Source: Trichaptum fuscoviolaceum (lineage: Eukaryota > Basidiomycota > Agaricomycetes > Hymenochaetales > Trichaptaceae). Taken from it: DNA of 64,000 bases. The DNA lies in the NCBI GenBank assembly GCA_910574455.1, contig CAJSYZ010000009.1, positions 2,001,040 through 2,065,039 of the forward strand. The letters run 5' to 3'. A model generated the notes under the pieces. It did not search any database. It was not told where the DNA came from and saw only the letters and a list, made by a program, of their open reading frames with translations. Every line of letters begins with the position of its first letter. The stretch's first letter is position 1. Shown piece after piece: positions 20,692 to 35,200 of this stretch. Position numbers and translations under genes: made by a program.

Positions 20692-23319
20692 TTACTGCTC
20701 CCATTTCATCCTCGAGTTTCTGAAGACTGCAACCATTCCTACAGGTACAGCATTCGGGTCAACAATGGCGAGACTCCCAAACTTCTTGATCATCTCGTGG
20801 TGATGTAACCCGACGATCCATTTCCAGTAGTTTGTCAAGCTATGCCAACCGGTTCTGCGCTTGACGCCGAATGTGTCAATGCCTGAGCCCAGCACCTTCA
20901 TCGAGGCTTCCAGTTCTGGAGTGCAGGTTACTTGGACTTGGCCAGGGCGCTGAAGCAGTTTCTCGTACGCGACGCCCCACCAAGACAGACACTCTTCACG
21001 TCCCTGAACGAACTCCTCGAACGACATGAACGGATCAGAAGGAGATACCTCCACCCACTTTGATTGATCTGCCCTTACACGATCCGCTTCACCGTCTTCC
21101 CAGTTCTGCTTCTCCCGTTCGAAGTTTACTTCATCCTCCCTAAAGGCTTTCGCGATGATCTCCTCGGGCGTCTCCTTGCAGCCCTCTCGAACTAGGAACA
21201 GGTTGACAAGGGGATCCTTAACCTCCAGGCCTCCAGCTGCATTTGGCCAAAGATAAAACCCGAGTGGAATTCCCGAAGCATCGACGCCGAATTTGCTTTC
21301 GAGCATCTTTGCCAAGGTGCCTATGAAGCCACCCGTTCCTCCAGAAGGATTAGGAAACAACACCCGTTGCATGCGAGCGAGTGTGTCAATGATTTCGTCG
21401 ATGTGCGCTTTGCCGTATACGAAGGCTGGTTCGCCACAATTCCTTACAACGAACGCCATGTACTTGCTGTAGGCCTGTGTCCATCCAAACACAGACGTGG
21501 TCGCATCGAGTTGCCGACGGAGCTCGGTGATGTGTTCATCGATCATAGCCTGGTCAATAACAAACCGCCCTTCCTCGTCCATCTTCAAGAACCCCCAGCG
21601 CACGTCTCCACGGGGTAGATCCCGGTGCAGCTCCGCACCTACGCAGACTGAACCCGTTTTCTCCTGGTTGAAGGTCAAACCAGCCAGCGAGGCGTATTTG
21701 TTCATCTCTTTCCAGGCCGCTATACAAGACTCAGGAGCCTTGTCCCAGAACCAGAAGTCGTCGTGGATACGATAGAGGAACAAACCATTTGCACGCTGAT
21801 TGACGGTGAAGTCCATGACGAACAAAGAAACCTCACCGCAGAGAGTGCTGAGCATGTAAGAGATCGGAACACCCCGCTTGCGTGTGCGAACGAGGCCCGA
21901 TGGATCATCCTTGAATACAATTGGGCACGAGAGGAACGACTGTACGAACTTTAGATCCTCCTCGGGCATGCCGAAGAACCGGAGCACTGTCTGAATTGTT
22001 TGATGGGGCAACGAAGGACCAAACCACTCGAGATCTGTGCGAACAACTGTACCCTGACCGAACAACGCCTTGTTGAACACAATGTCGGCAGAGATGATAT
22101 GCAGCAACGATTGTTTAAGGTTTACTGGCGTATCGAAGCGGGGACCAGAAGCGTCATTCGACTTCGTGGACTCGCCGTTGCCGTTATCACCATAGTTATC
22201 GACATAACTGTCAAGGTCGTCTGGGAGTTGGCACATAAAGAAATGGTCCTTTCTGTGTTCCTGTCGAATGCTGTCCACGGCCTTTGTTAGCCGACCCCTG
22301 GACAAGGTCAGGAATGCATTGCGCCTCCGGTGGCCGACACGCGTGAGCGTGCGCGCAGGTTTCTTCCAAGCCTGGCTCTGCCGCAATACATCGAAAGCCT
22401 CCCGGAACTCCACCGCCCATCGCATTCCTAGATAGTGCAGGAGGAGACAGGTCAAGATCTCAGTGTCCAAATAGAATCGCGTTTTCCCGTTGAGGTGTCG
22501 CCTGGGCTCAAGAAGCACACCACCTTGAGGCCAATGCCAAGTTTGCAGTGCCTCGCGTTGCATGTTCAGAACGCTCGCCAGCTCCTTGATCACAGTAGAA
22601 TTGCGCTTGAACTCCTTCAGCGTCGCTTGTTTCTCTTCCGAGAGAACATCTGTCTTGAGGGCAGACGAAATGACAGCTTTTACGTCGTCCGTTGTCATGG
22701 CCGTCTTCCGCATTTTCTCTGAGAATTTCTTCATTCTCTCTCGCATCACCTTCAGAGCATCTTTTGCATCTTTAGATGAGAAAAGATCGTTCAAGTACGC
22801 TTCCAGTGCCGGGATGTCCACGTTCTTTTCCTCGAAGATTAGCGTCTCCAGCTTTTCCTTCTGCTCCAACGTCTCCTTCCTGTTGACCTTTTCGAACTCA
22901 TCCACACTGGTATTCGCCGCTGGTTGAGCCCGAGCCTTGGATGACTCGAGCCAGTCGGTAAGAAGGTTGCCGAAGAGCCTAGCAAAGTCATACCGTGTTT
23001 GTTCGTGTTCCATCTGAGCCTCAGCCTGGCTGATCCACTGTTGCAGCACCGAACGTGGAAAGCCTGGATCATGCTTCGCCTGCTCGAGCCAGCGTTTCAC
23101 GTTTTCGAAGTCGAGGTTTGCTGACCAGACTCCAGGCCAGGCCTTCATACCATCAATGAGGACCGTGAGCCGCGCAATGAGATCGTCATCGCCATGCGTA
23201 TTTGCATCAGCGGAAATGGTGGCAGAATGACTTGCGTATTTTTGGCGACGCTCCTCGAGCTCCTCAAGCTTAACGTTTGTGATGAACTGGAGTGTCTCGC
23301 TGAAAGCTTCGGTAGACAT
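20692..23319 (-). CDS. Reverse-transcriptase-related protein, rvt-like (copy 1)
   Basis: A single intronless frame of 875 codons. The first about 260 residues are charged and helical (KLEELEERRQKYASH near the start, KVMRERMKKFSEKM later), a likely coiled coil for self-association. A polymerase domain follows. Motif A is VVRTDLEWFGPSLPH, motif B is RKRGVPISYMLSTLCGE, motif C is LYRIHDDFWFW with the paired Asp, and motif D is LAGLTFNQEKTGSVCVG. All three catalytic Asp are present. A long C-terminal domain follows. There is no gag, integrase, endonuclease, RNase H or zinc knuckle, and no terminal repeats. Architecture and motif C context fit the rvt genes, a class of non-mobile cellular RT relatives found in fungi and other organisms. 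The cellular role is unknown; the Neurospora homologue is reported to be stress-induced. It is a partner of the inverted copy at 42485-45091. Confidence 0.85.
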   Translation of the reverse strand: MSTEAFSETLQFITNVKLEELEERRQKYASHSATISADANTHGDDDLIARLTVLIDGMKAWPGVWSANLDFENVKRWLEQAKHDPGFPRSVLQQWISQAEAQMEHEQTRYDFARLFGNLLTDWLESSKARAQPAANTSVDEFEKVNRKETLEQKEKLETLIFEEKNVDIPALEAYLNDLFSSKDAKDALKVMRERMKKFSEKMRKTAMTTDDVKAVISSALKTDVLSEEKQATLKEFKRNSTVIKELASVLNMQREALQTWHWPQGGVLLEPRRHLNGKTRFYLDTEILTCLLLHYLGMRWAVEFREAFDVLRQSQAWKKPARTLTRVGHRRRNAFLTLSRGRLTKAVDSIRQEHRKDHFFMCQLPDDLDSYVDNYGDNGNGESTKSNDASGPRFDTPVNLKQSLLHIISADIVFNKALFGQGTVVRTDLEWFGPSLPHQTIQTVLRFFGMPEEDLKFVQSFLSCPIVFKDDPSGLVRTRKRGVPISYMLSTLCGEVSLFVMDFTVNQRANGLFLYRIHDDFWFWDKAPESCIAAWKEMNKYASLAGLTFNQEKTGSVCVGAELHRDLPRGDVRWGFLKMDEEGRFVIDQAMIDEHITELRRQLDATTSVFGWTQAYSKYMAFVVRNCGEPAFVYGKAHIDEIIDTLARMQRVLFPNPSGGTGGFIGTLAKMLESKFGVDASGIPLGFYLWPNAAGGLEVKDPLVNLFLVREGCKETPEEIIAKAFREDEVNFEREKQNWEDGEADRVRADQSKWVEVSPSDPFMSFEEFVQGREECLSWWGVAYEKLLQRPGQVQVTCTPELEASMKVLGSGIDTFGVKRRTGWHSLTNYWKWIVGLHHHEMIKKFGSLAIVDPNAVPVGMVAVFRNSRMKWEQ

Positions 23320-24559
23320 GGCTAGTTGTCTGATGATTGAGGTTGTCGAAGTTGTCGAGGTTGTGCGTTGAGGAGCTGCCTGACCTGAGCTGAAGAAATA
23401 TAGCTTGCCTTTATACTCTTGTAGTGTTGTGTCTTCATCTTGCGGCTGCCTATCATTCCAACGGCAAAATTATGACTATGTCCACACCGGAACCGCGGTG
23501 TGCGTTATATTTAGCCTGATAATGACTCAAATAGTGTAAGTAGTAGTCATATCAAAACGCTTTGGGGCTCTTGACTCATAAACCTCCTTTAGAACAGTCG
23601 GATCACTACTCATGCCAGATCAATAATTGCGTTGCTTAGACTGTCCTTTGGCCTGGCGGTTCAGATAATACTATATGATTACGCAGTTTGCACATTCAAG
23701 AAAATGAATACTAGATGAAAATCAGTAAGTCACCCCAAATACTGTCCATTTCTGCTTAGCGCGAGAAATCTAATATATAGTACATAGTTTGTCGAAGTAA
23801 ACCTTTAATGGCAAGTTCCCAGTTTCATGCTGAAAGCGAGGATGACTGGGGATGACTATAGACCAGTCCGATAAAGAAGAGTCACCGAGCAGGCTCCTAT
23901 ACATCAACCTACAGATCAAGTTTATCTCAAAGTGACTCGAGAAAGTGACATCACAACAGCATTGTCAATTTGTGCGTTCTGAATGCCTCGCGGAACTGCC
24001 GATGTCACTCAATGACAAGTTAGTTTCATTGTGCTGATATAGTTTATGAGCCCCGGCTTCGAAACGGACGTGGAAGAGCTGAGATTAAAGGGTGATAGGC
24101 TGACTGTTCGTTACAAGGAGCGTCCTGTGCAACTCTGAAATCCAAGCCACTGCAAGAATAAACCGCGCTGCATCACAGGTAAACAGAGTGATATTATCCC
24201 ACATCAATGAATTTCCCATATTTACGTCAGAGCAATGGCTCACGATCTTCATGTGAAACCCACCAGTCTAGTTAGCATCCGTAGCACCAAGAGATGTGAT
24301 TCGAGACTGCGTGCGCTGCCTAGGAAAGTGTAAAACAACAGAGGTCGGCAGCAGTTTCAGCAGAAGCGAAAATGGTCTAAAAAGCTGAGGTCGACGAAAA
24401 TGTGATAAATGCTTCAATACCCATTGCAATCAATCAAATGCGACGCACTGGTTCATTTTTGTTGATCAAGCCATTGTGTATTATATTCACCGACAATAGC
24501 AGCTCATTGCTTGCAAACAAACTCACAGAGACACCGCCATCGCCGCGCATCTCATGGCC
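23320..24559. other. Spacer between RT copy 1 and PIH1
   Basis: The first about 110 bp is the promoter and leader of the RT gene, similar to that of copy 2. The rest, to the PIH1 stop, shows no recognisable gene or repeat. Confidence 0.4.
23410..23415 (-). promoter_or_regulatory. TATA box of RT copy 1
   Basis: TATAAA on the minus strand, about 90-95 nt before the ATG. The same element at the same spacing precedes copy 2. The intervening leader is also similar, with ACGCACAACCTCGACA and CATCAGACAAC shared. Confidence 0.6.
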
Positions 24560-25997
24560 TCAAGCCCAGATGATAACCCGCCTTTCACCAATCCGCCATT
24601 CCGCCCGAGCATGGTCCACGTCAAGATCACGCTGACGCTTGAGGCGAAGGGCCTCCCCAGCGTTGTGCCCCTTTATTCGGAGCTCGTCTATATCCAGCTC
24701 GCTCTTTTCTTTGTCCTGCGGACTAGACTCAATCGACATCGAGCGAAGTTTCCCAATTTGCGCATCAGGGACGTCCAGTTTGATATCTAAGAAATATGTC
24801 TTGGGAATATACAGGAGGATACGCTGTGGCTCGATATCCAGAGCTGAGGCGGCATGCAATGCACGTGTCTTGAAATAAAAGAGTTGAGAATTATCAATTA
24901 TAACGAATGAAGATATTTCTCACAAGCTTCGGGACCTCTATGTCTATTCGTATACCTTTGTCCTCCTTTGTCCAGCTCCACTTCGGAACCGGAAGAAAGT
25001 CTGCAGCGTTTAGATCGATTGGAGGCACATTTCTAGAAACGTCCGGCAGCTCTTCTATCAGCGGCCGCGAAGTTTTATTACCGGTCGCATTCGTATTGGG
25101 TGTTATTTTTGATGTTGATCCCGACTGCGATGCTGATGAAGCGGGGTTTTTCTTCAGAATCGACTTCGGAGGCGACGAAGGTGTACTTCGCAGAGATGAG
25201 GCTTTCGTGCTCGTTTCGGTGACTTCTCGGATAAGCGGCCTAGATTCAGGTGTCACCGCTTTCCCTTGTGTCGAGCTACCAGCTAGAAGTGACGTTGGAA
25301 TCAACACAGTCCGCGGTTCTAGCTTGCCTTTTGAAGCAATATTTGGTGTCCCGATCTGCCTTGATAGTTGGATGTGAGCTTTCTCCTCGACGTGTTCGAG
25401 GGCAAGTTCTTGATAGGGTCACGAACTATGTTAACTAAGCCGGCAATGTACCAGGAGGGCACTCACCAATGATGTACAGTTTGAAGTCCGGATCCTTGGT
25501 ACATCGCGACTTCAGGGAGTCATTGAAAACCGCATCAAATACAATAGATGCCTTTCCCGCTGCGTACACGATTGATACTGAGAGTTGTATGAGGTAAATC
25601 AATTCGTCTTCTCACCTTTGTCTCGGTCTTCCCTTGGCTCACTTACAACAACAGGAACGTAGTATGCACCCTCGCCAATACCCACTGCATCATCCAGGTC
25701 ATCACCCATCATTGCTCGTCGCACGATTGCCTCATCCAAAGGCGGAGGCGGAGGAACGTTCTTATCCCAAGCTATGTTCAAGAACACTTTCACACCCGTG
25801 GGCATCTGCAAAGACTTTGTTGTCGAGCTCGAAGGTTCCAATAGGGTCGCATCCTTCTTTGTAGGCTCGGATGAGGTAGCGAAGATGTAGAAACCTGCCT
25901 CAGTGATCGTAGATTTGACACAGAACCCTGCACTCGGGGCAAGAGATACGCGCGTCTGTGAGTTTGAACCAGTCATTATGGATGCGGCAGCAGACAT
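24560..25997 (-). CDS. PIH1: PIH1-domain protein (R2TP complex, Hsp90 cofactor)
   Basis: Four exons. Exon 1 begins MSAAASIMTGSNSQTR and carries the start of the PIH1 domain (GVKVFLNIAWDKNVPPPPP, then GIGEGAYYVPVVVSEPRED). Exon 2 continues GKASIVFDAVFNDSLKSRC. Exon 3 has ALEHVEEKAHIQLSRQ and a Ser/Thr/Pro-rich linker. Exon 4 is a CS-like beta domain (IEPQRILLYIPKTYFLDIKL) ending RRVIIWA. That two-domain order, about 400 residues long, is typical of Pih1/Nop17. The protein bridges Rvb1-Rvb2 and Tah1-Hsp90 in box C/D snoRNP and PIKK assembly, in nucleus and cytoplasm. The three introns (for example the one ending TACGCAG before GGAAAGGCATC) keep the frame. The gene is tail-to-tail with nothing close and divergent from DAHP synthase across 1.5 kb. 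Confidence 0.88.
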
Positions 25998-27479
25998 TGC
26001 TTTACGCTTTGACTTCGCAGTGACTGATTAACAGCGCGTCAAACGTGTCAGTGTATAACAGAGTAAATGACTGACAAAAGCTACGAAGTCCTTTTTTTCG
26101 AAGACAGTTGCACCCGTTTAGTACGCGAAGCCTCGAGATTTCATTACAAGTTTAAGTTACCCTTTTTTTAGTTAAGTACTTAGGCTTCAAGTTGAATGGC
26201 ATACACATATACTGTGTTCAAGTTGGAAATAGACTTAACAGAGAATTGACTTTATATCGTGAGTAAAAAGTAGTAGTTTACAGAATCTAGTTGTGTTTTT
26301 CTTCTCTATATTCCAACTTCACACATAGCAGATGTCGGGTCACTAGTAGCTGCTGTAAAACAATGAGTACATTAACAGGTTGTAAGGGGATGTCGGACAC
26401 TTTCAGTAACCCACTGCAATGTGCATGGCTAACAACTTTTTGTTTTTAACGGTACGACTGGAGGGCCGACTTTAGATACCGGCGCCATCACTGATGAACG
26501 TTGTAGCTATGGGATCTCTTGTTTTATCCTCAGAATGCTTACTGATCTTCGCCGCAATCTAGTCTTGGCGCAGAGAAATCTTCAAGATGCTGGCTTCGGT
26601 TTGCACTGCACCTGTGTCGCGATTCGTCATAGCAAAGAAATGACCATAAGACGGCATACGATAATGATCTCACTCACGGCCTTTAGAACGTTTGAATGAT
26701 TGGCGATGACGGCGACTCGGAGTCCAAGTTGTGCCATAACTTGGCCTGTTTCCAAATTTCCGACCTGGGAGATTCTTTGTGATCCCGTGAACTCGCAACC
26801 TGAGTGGGTTCCGCGTGCCGCATCTACTAGCCTCCTTTTGTTTCGATATGAGCTTATTCTACTGACTTGCGGGAGACTTTAGTGAACATCTGAATGGGCA
26901 GCCACCAAGGCCCCCTCCGAATCTGTCGGCGAATCCTGCCCTTGCCGGTTTCCACACATCGGGCTGCGCAGAAGTTCGATCAGCGGCTGTTCCGTGTGGC
27001 GGGGCTTACAGTAAGCAAGTCGACTCGACCGGAGGTAGGGAAGTCACTTTCATACCAGAAGATGGGAGATGATGGGAGCGAACGTGCATGCAGAAGACGT
27101 GTAACAAGTTCAAAATACACGGATTCGGGTAACTTTCGGACTTAAGGAAGCGAAAGCGGTGCGGCTAGATAATTAATAAGGAGTATGCGGACAGATATGG
27201 CAACTATCCCGGATAGAAATACCATAATCGGCGTTTGAGTCATTTCCAACAAGGTATTTAAAACTTTACAGCACACCATCATGCAGCACAGACAAGCCAA
27301 CGTCTCTTTTGCATCTACTGTTACATCTAACACATCTCTCTCCCCATACCGACGTCGGCGGACAATCAAATTAACGGGATTGAAAGAGGTGCAGTTGCAT
27401 ATCGTATATAAGTCACTCCTAGCCATAGCTAAATGCCTACGAACGAACCCCGCAAAGCCAAATATCCAGATTGTACACA
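25998..27479. other. Spacer with a possible coding remnant
   Basis: Two ends serve as promoters for PIH1 and the DAHP synthase gene. Island words occur at 26187-26193 (TTCAAGTT region) and ACTCGGAGT at 26715-26723. On the minus strand, about 26790-26540, an open stretch reads VGNLETGQVMAQLGLRVA, then IANHSNVLKA. After a plausible intron it reads AVQTEASILKISLRQD and meets a TAG. I cannot assign a family; it may be a decayed gene piece. Confidence 0.35.
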
Positions 27480-29061
<1,582 letters not shown>

Positions 29062-29250
29062 TCTTCATATTATGTACTTAAAACAAAATCACCCGTAGTA
29101 TATCACCTTTAGGGTGGTCGGCGTCGGTATTGTAGCATGTTGTGGCGTATATATTTATAACAACTTGCGTCGGAGAGAGCAAAATAAACAAATGCGATAT
29201 TATACAACAATTGGGACATGAAAGAGGAACATAATAAGCTACAGTAAGTA

Positions 29251-32200
29251 TCAATGCATCTTCCATATCTTGAGGACCTCTTCGAAGGATTCTATCGACC
29301 AGAACCCGATTGGTTTGAATATTCCTGCGCCAGCAGAATGTAAGATAACCTTAATTCCATCCTCCAGAAGGGTACTCTGGCTAGTGTCGGATCCCATGAT
29401 TCCATCCGGTGGAGGTCGAGTGGAGTGTTTCGCTACCATTTCCCGAGCAAATTCTCGAAGTATCGGGAAGTATGGAGCATACGGAACTGCGTGACGGCCA
29501 AGATACCACGAGAGATCGCGTTCCAGGTCTGGATATGCCTCAGAATTGCGCAAATCAGGGCTGTCGAGGTGGTTGAGGACGTAGGCTTGCAGTGCCTTCT
29601 GAAATTCTGGCCGTCGACGGACGGCGGCGAGCTTTGCATCAAGTGCGTAAACCGTGTTCGCCACCGCTGTCTCCCGCAGGAGCGCGGGCCGAACGGATAT
29701 TTCGTACTTCCCAACGAAGCGACGATCAAAGTTCTTCAGGTAGTAATCGGTCGTGCGGACTAGATCTTGGTGGATAATTTGGAAGAAGCGGGACCTCGGG
29801 CTCAAGACGCGAGCACGGTATAGGGCTAGATAATAAGACAGAATGAACGGCTTGTCTTGCACGATACAGTCGTATAGGGCGGCGTGGCAGAACGCGTTGA
29901 AGACCTTCTCTTCCTCCGTTACTCCATCAGTCCGGCAAAATCGGTCAGCGAACGCAAGGAATGATGTATCGTTGGAGTGCGAGGCTATGAATTGCTGTAG
30001 GTCACTTGCAGGGTGCACCGTAGTGTCAGAGTATTGAGGGAAATCCAAATTAGCTGCGTCTCCCGTCGACAAGCCTGATCGAGTAAATAAGCTACGACTT
30101 CCTTTGGGGTCCTCCAGGTAGCCGAGGAACATAGTACGTCGTTTGACGTAGAGAGTTTGAGCGTGAAGAAGAGATTCCTGATGCGCTTTACTACTGTTCA
30201 CTTCGAACACGAACGGCCAGTAACGCGGGGTGTCGATTTTGATGGTAAGTAATCGGTCTATTCCGGGTATCAAAGAAGGTGAGATGAGTTGTGCACTGCT
30301 TTGACCCTGGTCGTCCTTGACTCGTATCTTCATTGGGAGATACACAACTTCAAGTGTATCGACATCCCTCGCTATGAGACAACGGGGTTCTACGGCTAAC
30401 GCCCATAGATGTCGCAACGCCGGTAGATAGGCTCTATTGTCTCCAGACATGGGCGGGAAATGCGGGAAGAAGGCAGCGACCATACATGCAACGCAAGCGT
30501 TTGAATTGCCTAACGTGAATCGACCTCCTCCGAGGAACAGGAGTCCAAGCGCCATATGAGTCGCCATATATGCACCATATCTAACCTGCATAGCATGGAA
30601 CATACCATGCGCGAAGCGGAAGCGGCGCAAGCAATTGATCTCACCAGTCCCAGCCATAACCATCGCCAGAGACAGAGATATGAGACTCAGTCCATCCCTT
30701 ACCGTCGCTCGCCTTATCTTGTCATCGAAATTTTGCACTAAAGGTTTCCATTAATGCAATAAATCGACAATTAATGTGAACGACGTACTAGGCGCACTAA
30801 TTGTTCTCAAGAAGAAGTCATAATAGTCGATGATCCTCATATATGCCTCTTCTCTGGCTGTTCCGGCGTACTTCAATCCGATTGCAAAGCAACATGCAGA
30901 GACGATATGGTAATATGCAAGTTCAACTGCGTCATGTACAAACCTTTGCCGGAGTGTTTGTTCCATCACTTTGAAGATACCAGGCGGTATCTGCTTATGT
31001 ACCCATTCTTTCGTTGGCTTTATGTCGTCCCACATGATCAAGGCTCTCGACAATGTCCGTACTAGAAGGAAGTTCGGCTGGATGCGTTCCAGAGCCATAA
31101 TAGAATCCGGAATAGTAAGGATGTCAGCGATGTCTTGACGGTTAGTACGCAAATACATCAAGCCCAACGCGATGGTCGCAGCGGGGGACGTGATGTTGAC
31201 ATCGAAAGAGCTATTCCCCGTCGCTGACTGAAATGCGGAAGACTTTTCACCATGGATGAGAATACGCAATCGAGACAACAATGCAACATCGGCGGGGCTG
31301 GTCGCAACAGACCCACGTCCCAGCATAATCATACCGAAGGAAAGTGCTGCAGCATTAATATACGCCTCTCGGGTTTCATTACCAGGTTCCGGACGCCCTA
31401 GATCAGGTCGACCAAGTTGATGAAGAGCGACCTCTGCCATTCTTCTATTCTTTGATCCCATATAAAGTAGGCCAATGCCGACAAGCCCTGCAGATTGTGT
31501 CAACAAAGGGACATTAAGATCCACGTCAGGTGAAGGAAGAAGCGCGGGGGTATGTACAGCTAAGAGTTTCGTGACGTGTTTGTTTTGGCTGCCGATGTTT
31601 GCAGCAGATAAACCTAGTAGGACGCCGATGGAAGTAAAGTCGTGCTTGGGTGTTAGATAACCGAAAGTATGCCAAGTCAACATCTCCTTCAGGTGACCCG
31701 TCAACCCCAAGCCGAAGAGAAAACCGGCATGTTCAGCAGTCAACTCTGTCGGACGATTAAACGTTATCCAAGAGCTGTCTATAGCGTCGCCGGCAGGAGA
31801 GATCCGAAGCGCGGCAGCCGCTCCATTATGGAACTCTGCCCATTGCAAGGCTTCCGGAGAGATTTTGCCTGGTTCGGGTCCAATGACCACGTTATAAGGC
31901 TGCAAACGGATGGCTAGCTCGATCTTCGGAACACTATGTACCTCTCTGGTAACAGTTGGTACAGAACCGAAGGTGAACATCGCACGGCCAAGAGGCAAAG
32001 CGAGCGTTCTTTCGGCTGTCCTAATGACTTGATTTTGTTGTTCTTTGGCTATTTCATGTTCGCTATTTGTAGCCGGTTAACAGTATGTTTGTGCATGATA
32101 ATGGATAGCATACTTTAGCTCTTGTCTCTCGACCATCCTGATGGATTGAATATTCGACGAGCGAAGCATCCTTGCGACCTCTTGAATTCGGCGGTCCTGT

Positions 32201-35200
32201 CCGAATCTAATCTCCAGGAAATCCTTCAAATCAAGTTCAACGCCAGTCACAGCCTCATCGGTATGGTGAATAGCTTTGTGAGTTTCTTCAAACAATGTCC
32301 TGTAAGTCTTCCGAGGAACTTTTGATTTCTATAATCTTCGTCGTCAGATTAATTCTTGCAAAAAGAAATGTAAGAGTCCACACCAGATGATCTTTGACTG
32401 TTCGATAACCATCGTTGAACATTAGCTCCCCTGTCATTACAGATGATGTGGTGAGATCATTCCTTCCAACGAAATCATATGCTGCAAGTGGCCAATCAGA
32501 AGGTGGGCCAAGCTGGCACGATCGCATTGATTCTCTGAAGGGCATCGAGATGGCCAAAGGCAACATATTTAGCCAGTCACGAGTGAATCCCCGCATCACC
32601 ATATGCATAACGACATTCTCCGCCTTCTTGCGCAAGTCTTTCTGCTTATACTCAAACAACGTGCCCATCAAGCTCGACAGGTCCTGTAGCACAGTGTGTC
32701 TTTCTTGAGAGCCGTACGGATAGCAGTTTGCCTTTCGGTTTATGACCATTTCCAGGAGTTTAGTATCTATTTCAGGTTGGAATATGCGGGAATAGAGGGC
32801 TGATCCAAAGTCTAAAGGAAGCATGATATCATTTTTGCCATGGACTTCCACACCTAAAAGACGTCTATTTTAACTTCGTACGGAAATTCGAGAACAATGA
32901 TGTACACACCTGATACCCATCCTTCCGCACTGTATGGAAACAATCGTTTCGTATAGTCAGCCCATCCCGGCCTGGCGGCCCTGCAAATACGTGCAATAAG
33001 CACCACGAGCTTCGACAACGCAAGGTGCATGTGCGTAGTCAGACGCAGTTCTTCGGCGAGAACATGGAATGCTGTTACAATGGCAGATAGTTGTATTTTG
33101 GTCGCACGGGATAATGGAGGCGCGGGAGGATGTTTAGGGAAAGGAGAATGAAGGTTGAGGTCCAGGAGAGCAGTATCATCGTACAACCGAAAATGGGACG
33201 ATGAACTTGCTAAGGATTGCCATGCATTCGAACCAGAAAGTTCCGTTGGCTTGTCGACCTTCCAAAGTCCGCCCAGAATAGCTTCAGCCATGCAGTCAAA
33301 TTGAACGTCTGGTGACCCGCTCATGTCCTCTTCAACCCACAATTGTAGAAACCGTTTGTGGATTTGGAAGAAAGCACTTGGCTCAACGTAAACTGCCACT
33401 ATATCGATCATCTTCAAGACGAGTGCGTCAATCGGGTTAAGGTTGAGACCCATACTCGACTTACTCCCGTCTTCGAATACCAGTGTCACCGCTGACTCTA
33501 TCGGATCCTTCAAAGCCACAATCTTCATCCGATCTACGACAGACGCCATGGAAAGATCACTTTCCACATTTGAGCCTGCCATTGACACATCAAAGACATC
33601 ACTGCGTTCTCCAGCTGCCATGTTACTGAACCGAGGCTCGATGGGTATCGTGAGAAGGTCGTATGTCATGAGCGATAGGCTGAAATCTGGCTGGAGGACA
33701 AGGAGATCGAACATGCACGGGCGAGTTGCGCGGATGTAAGAAACTGATATTCCAGGCACTTCTTTTCTCTGAGTGATCTTCAGAGCATCGTCCTCTCTTG
33801 AGTAGACCACATCATATAGCAAAACTTTCCCGGAGGCTGGAAAACATATGCAAAGTAGCGAACCTAATCGCTTGCCGTCAAAACGCCAGTCGACAACAGC
33901 GAATGTCATCTTCCGCCAAGCAGAAGAACTGTTAAAAGCGTTAATATTCGAAAATATGAAAAATAGAACATACTCACTCCCTTTCTGATAAATCATCGAA
34001 GTCGAGCATTTGTTCTAACCATATTACGGGACGAAGACTAGCACTCAATGCTGAAGCTGCATACGATCCGTATATTTCACTTCGCCGCCCAAGTACCATT
34101 CGGTCCATCGTTGAAGTCAAGTCGTTCCGGGTGAGAGAGTTGCGACGACCGCGTGGTTGTGATGAGGCCCACTGCGAGCCCATGGAAGGTCCAGATGCGA
34201 GCGAGGCAAGGGTTGCTGTGGATGACAACTCCGGAGGCATACCGACTAGGGAAGAGAGAGGAGGCATTTCCGAGAGCTCCATCGGCTGTGTGGCTTCAAA
34301 GGCAGGGGAGGGATTTCGGATCCTGTCGCTTCTTGCCTTCATATCTTTATTCCCAACGCCCATTGGCATTGACGGTCCTCTTCTATTTGTCCGTTTCGTA
34401 CCAGAAAAGCCACCAGGCCTTAGTGTAGGATCATTCACAGCTTCTATGTATACATATCTCCAGATTGATATTCGTCGTCTATCCGGAGATATAGTCGCAA
34501 TCAAGTTATCAGCAGTTCCGCCTAGGTGCGGTGAGATCCAAATGACTTGATCCTCTGCAGGTATAGACCGTAGAGGCTTACTACCATCGAGTTCGTCGGG
34601 TGAGATAGATGGCACCTTCAGTTCATAGCCGCCTTTGATGCCCTCCGTTCGTCCTACTGGTCTCGGTTCTTGGAATGTGTTCGTCATTGTGTACAAAGTC
34701 GGTAGCGGTTCGTTATCTTCTAGCTCCAATGGATCTAGCACGCGCTGTATGAGTACGCCATGCGGGAACAATGGCCAAGCCTGCTTAACGATAAATGGAA
34801 GCGAAAAGGTGAACTCTCGTCCGTCTGTTAGAAAAACTTTCCCAATATTTCGCAGAAAAATAAAGATCCCTCGTTCGTCACTAGATGCTTGGACATTCTT
34901 CAGCCGCGCTTTCCGAGCTCGGAAGAATGGGCTGAACGTATCCTTCTCTGCTTGTTCCTGTGAGAGAAACGAGCCGTCGCTGGAGGTATAGCGAGCCGCA
35001 CTTCCAGACCCACAAGTATGTAGAGACATCTCCAAATGGAGCACTCCGAAGCACGCATACTGAACAGGCTGTCCCTCCTCTGCAAGTCGCCATTTACGCT
35101 TCAACACGCCGCCTACGCTCCATATCACTGTGTCTTCGTTCCATGTGAGTTCCTGCGCAGCTGTCCAATCATCATCGGGATAGCACTCCAGAGTTGAACG

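Noticed and set aside
22000..22927. Several 90-120 codon plus-strand frames inside RT copy 1
   Set aside because: Shadows of the RT gene; equivalent minus-strand shadows occur in copy 2 only because the two genes are similar.
20692..23319. RT frames as LINE, LTR or group II intron elements
   Set aside because: No gag, protease, integrase, endonuclease, RNase H, LTRs or poly(A) tail; both copies are intact, intronless single genes with their own TATA boxes.
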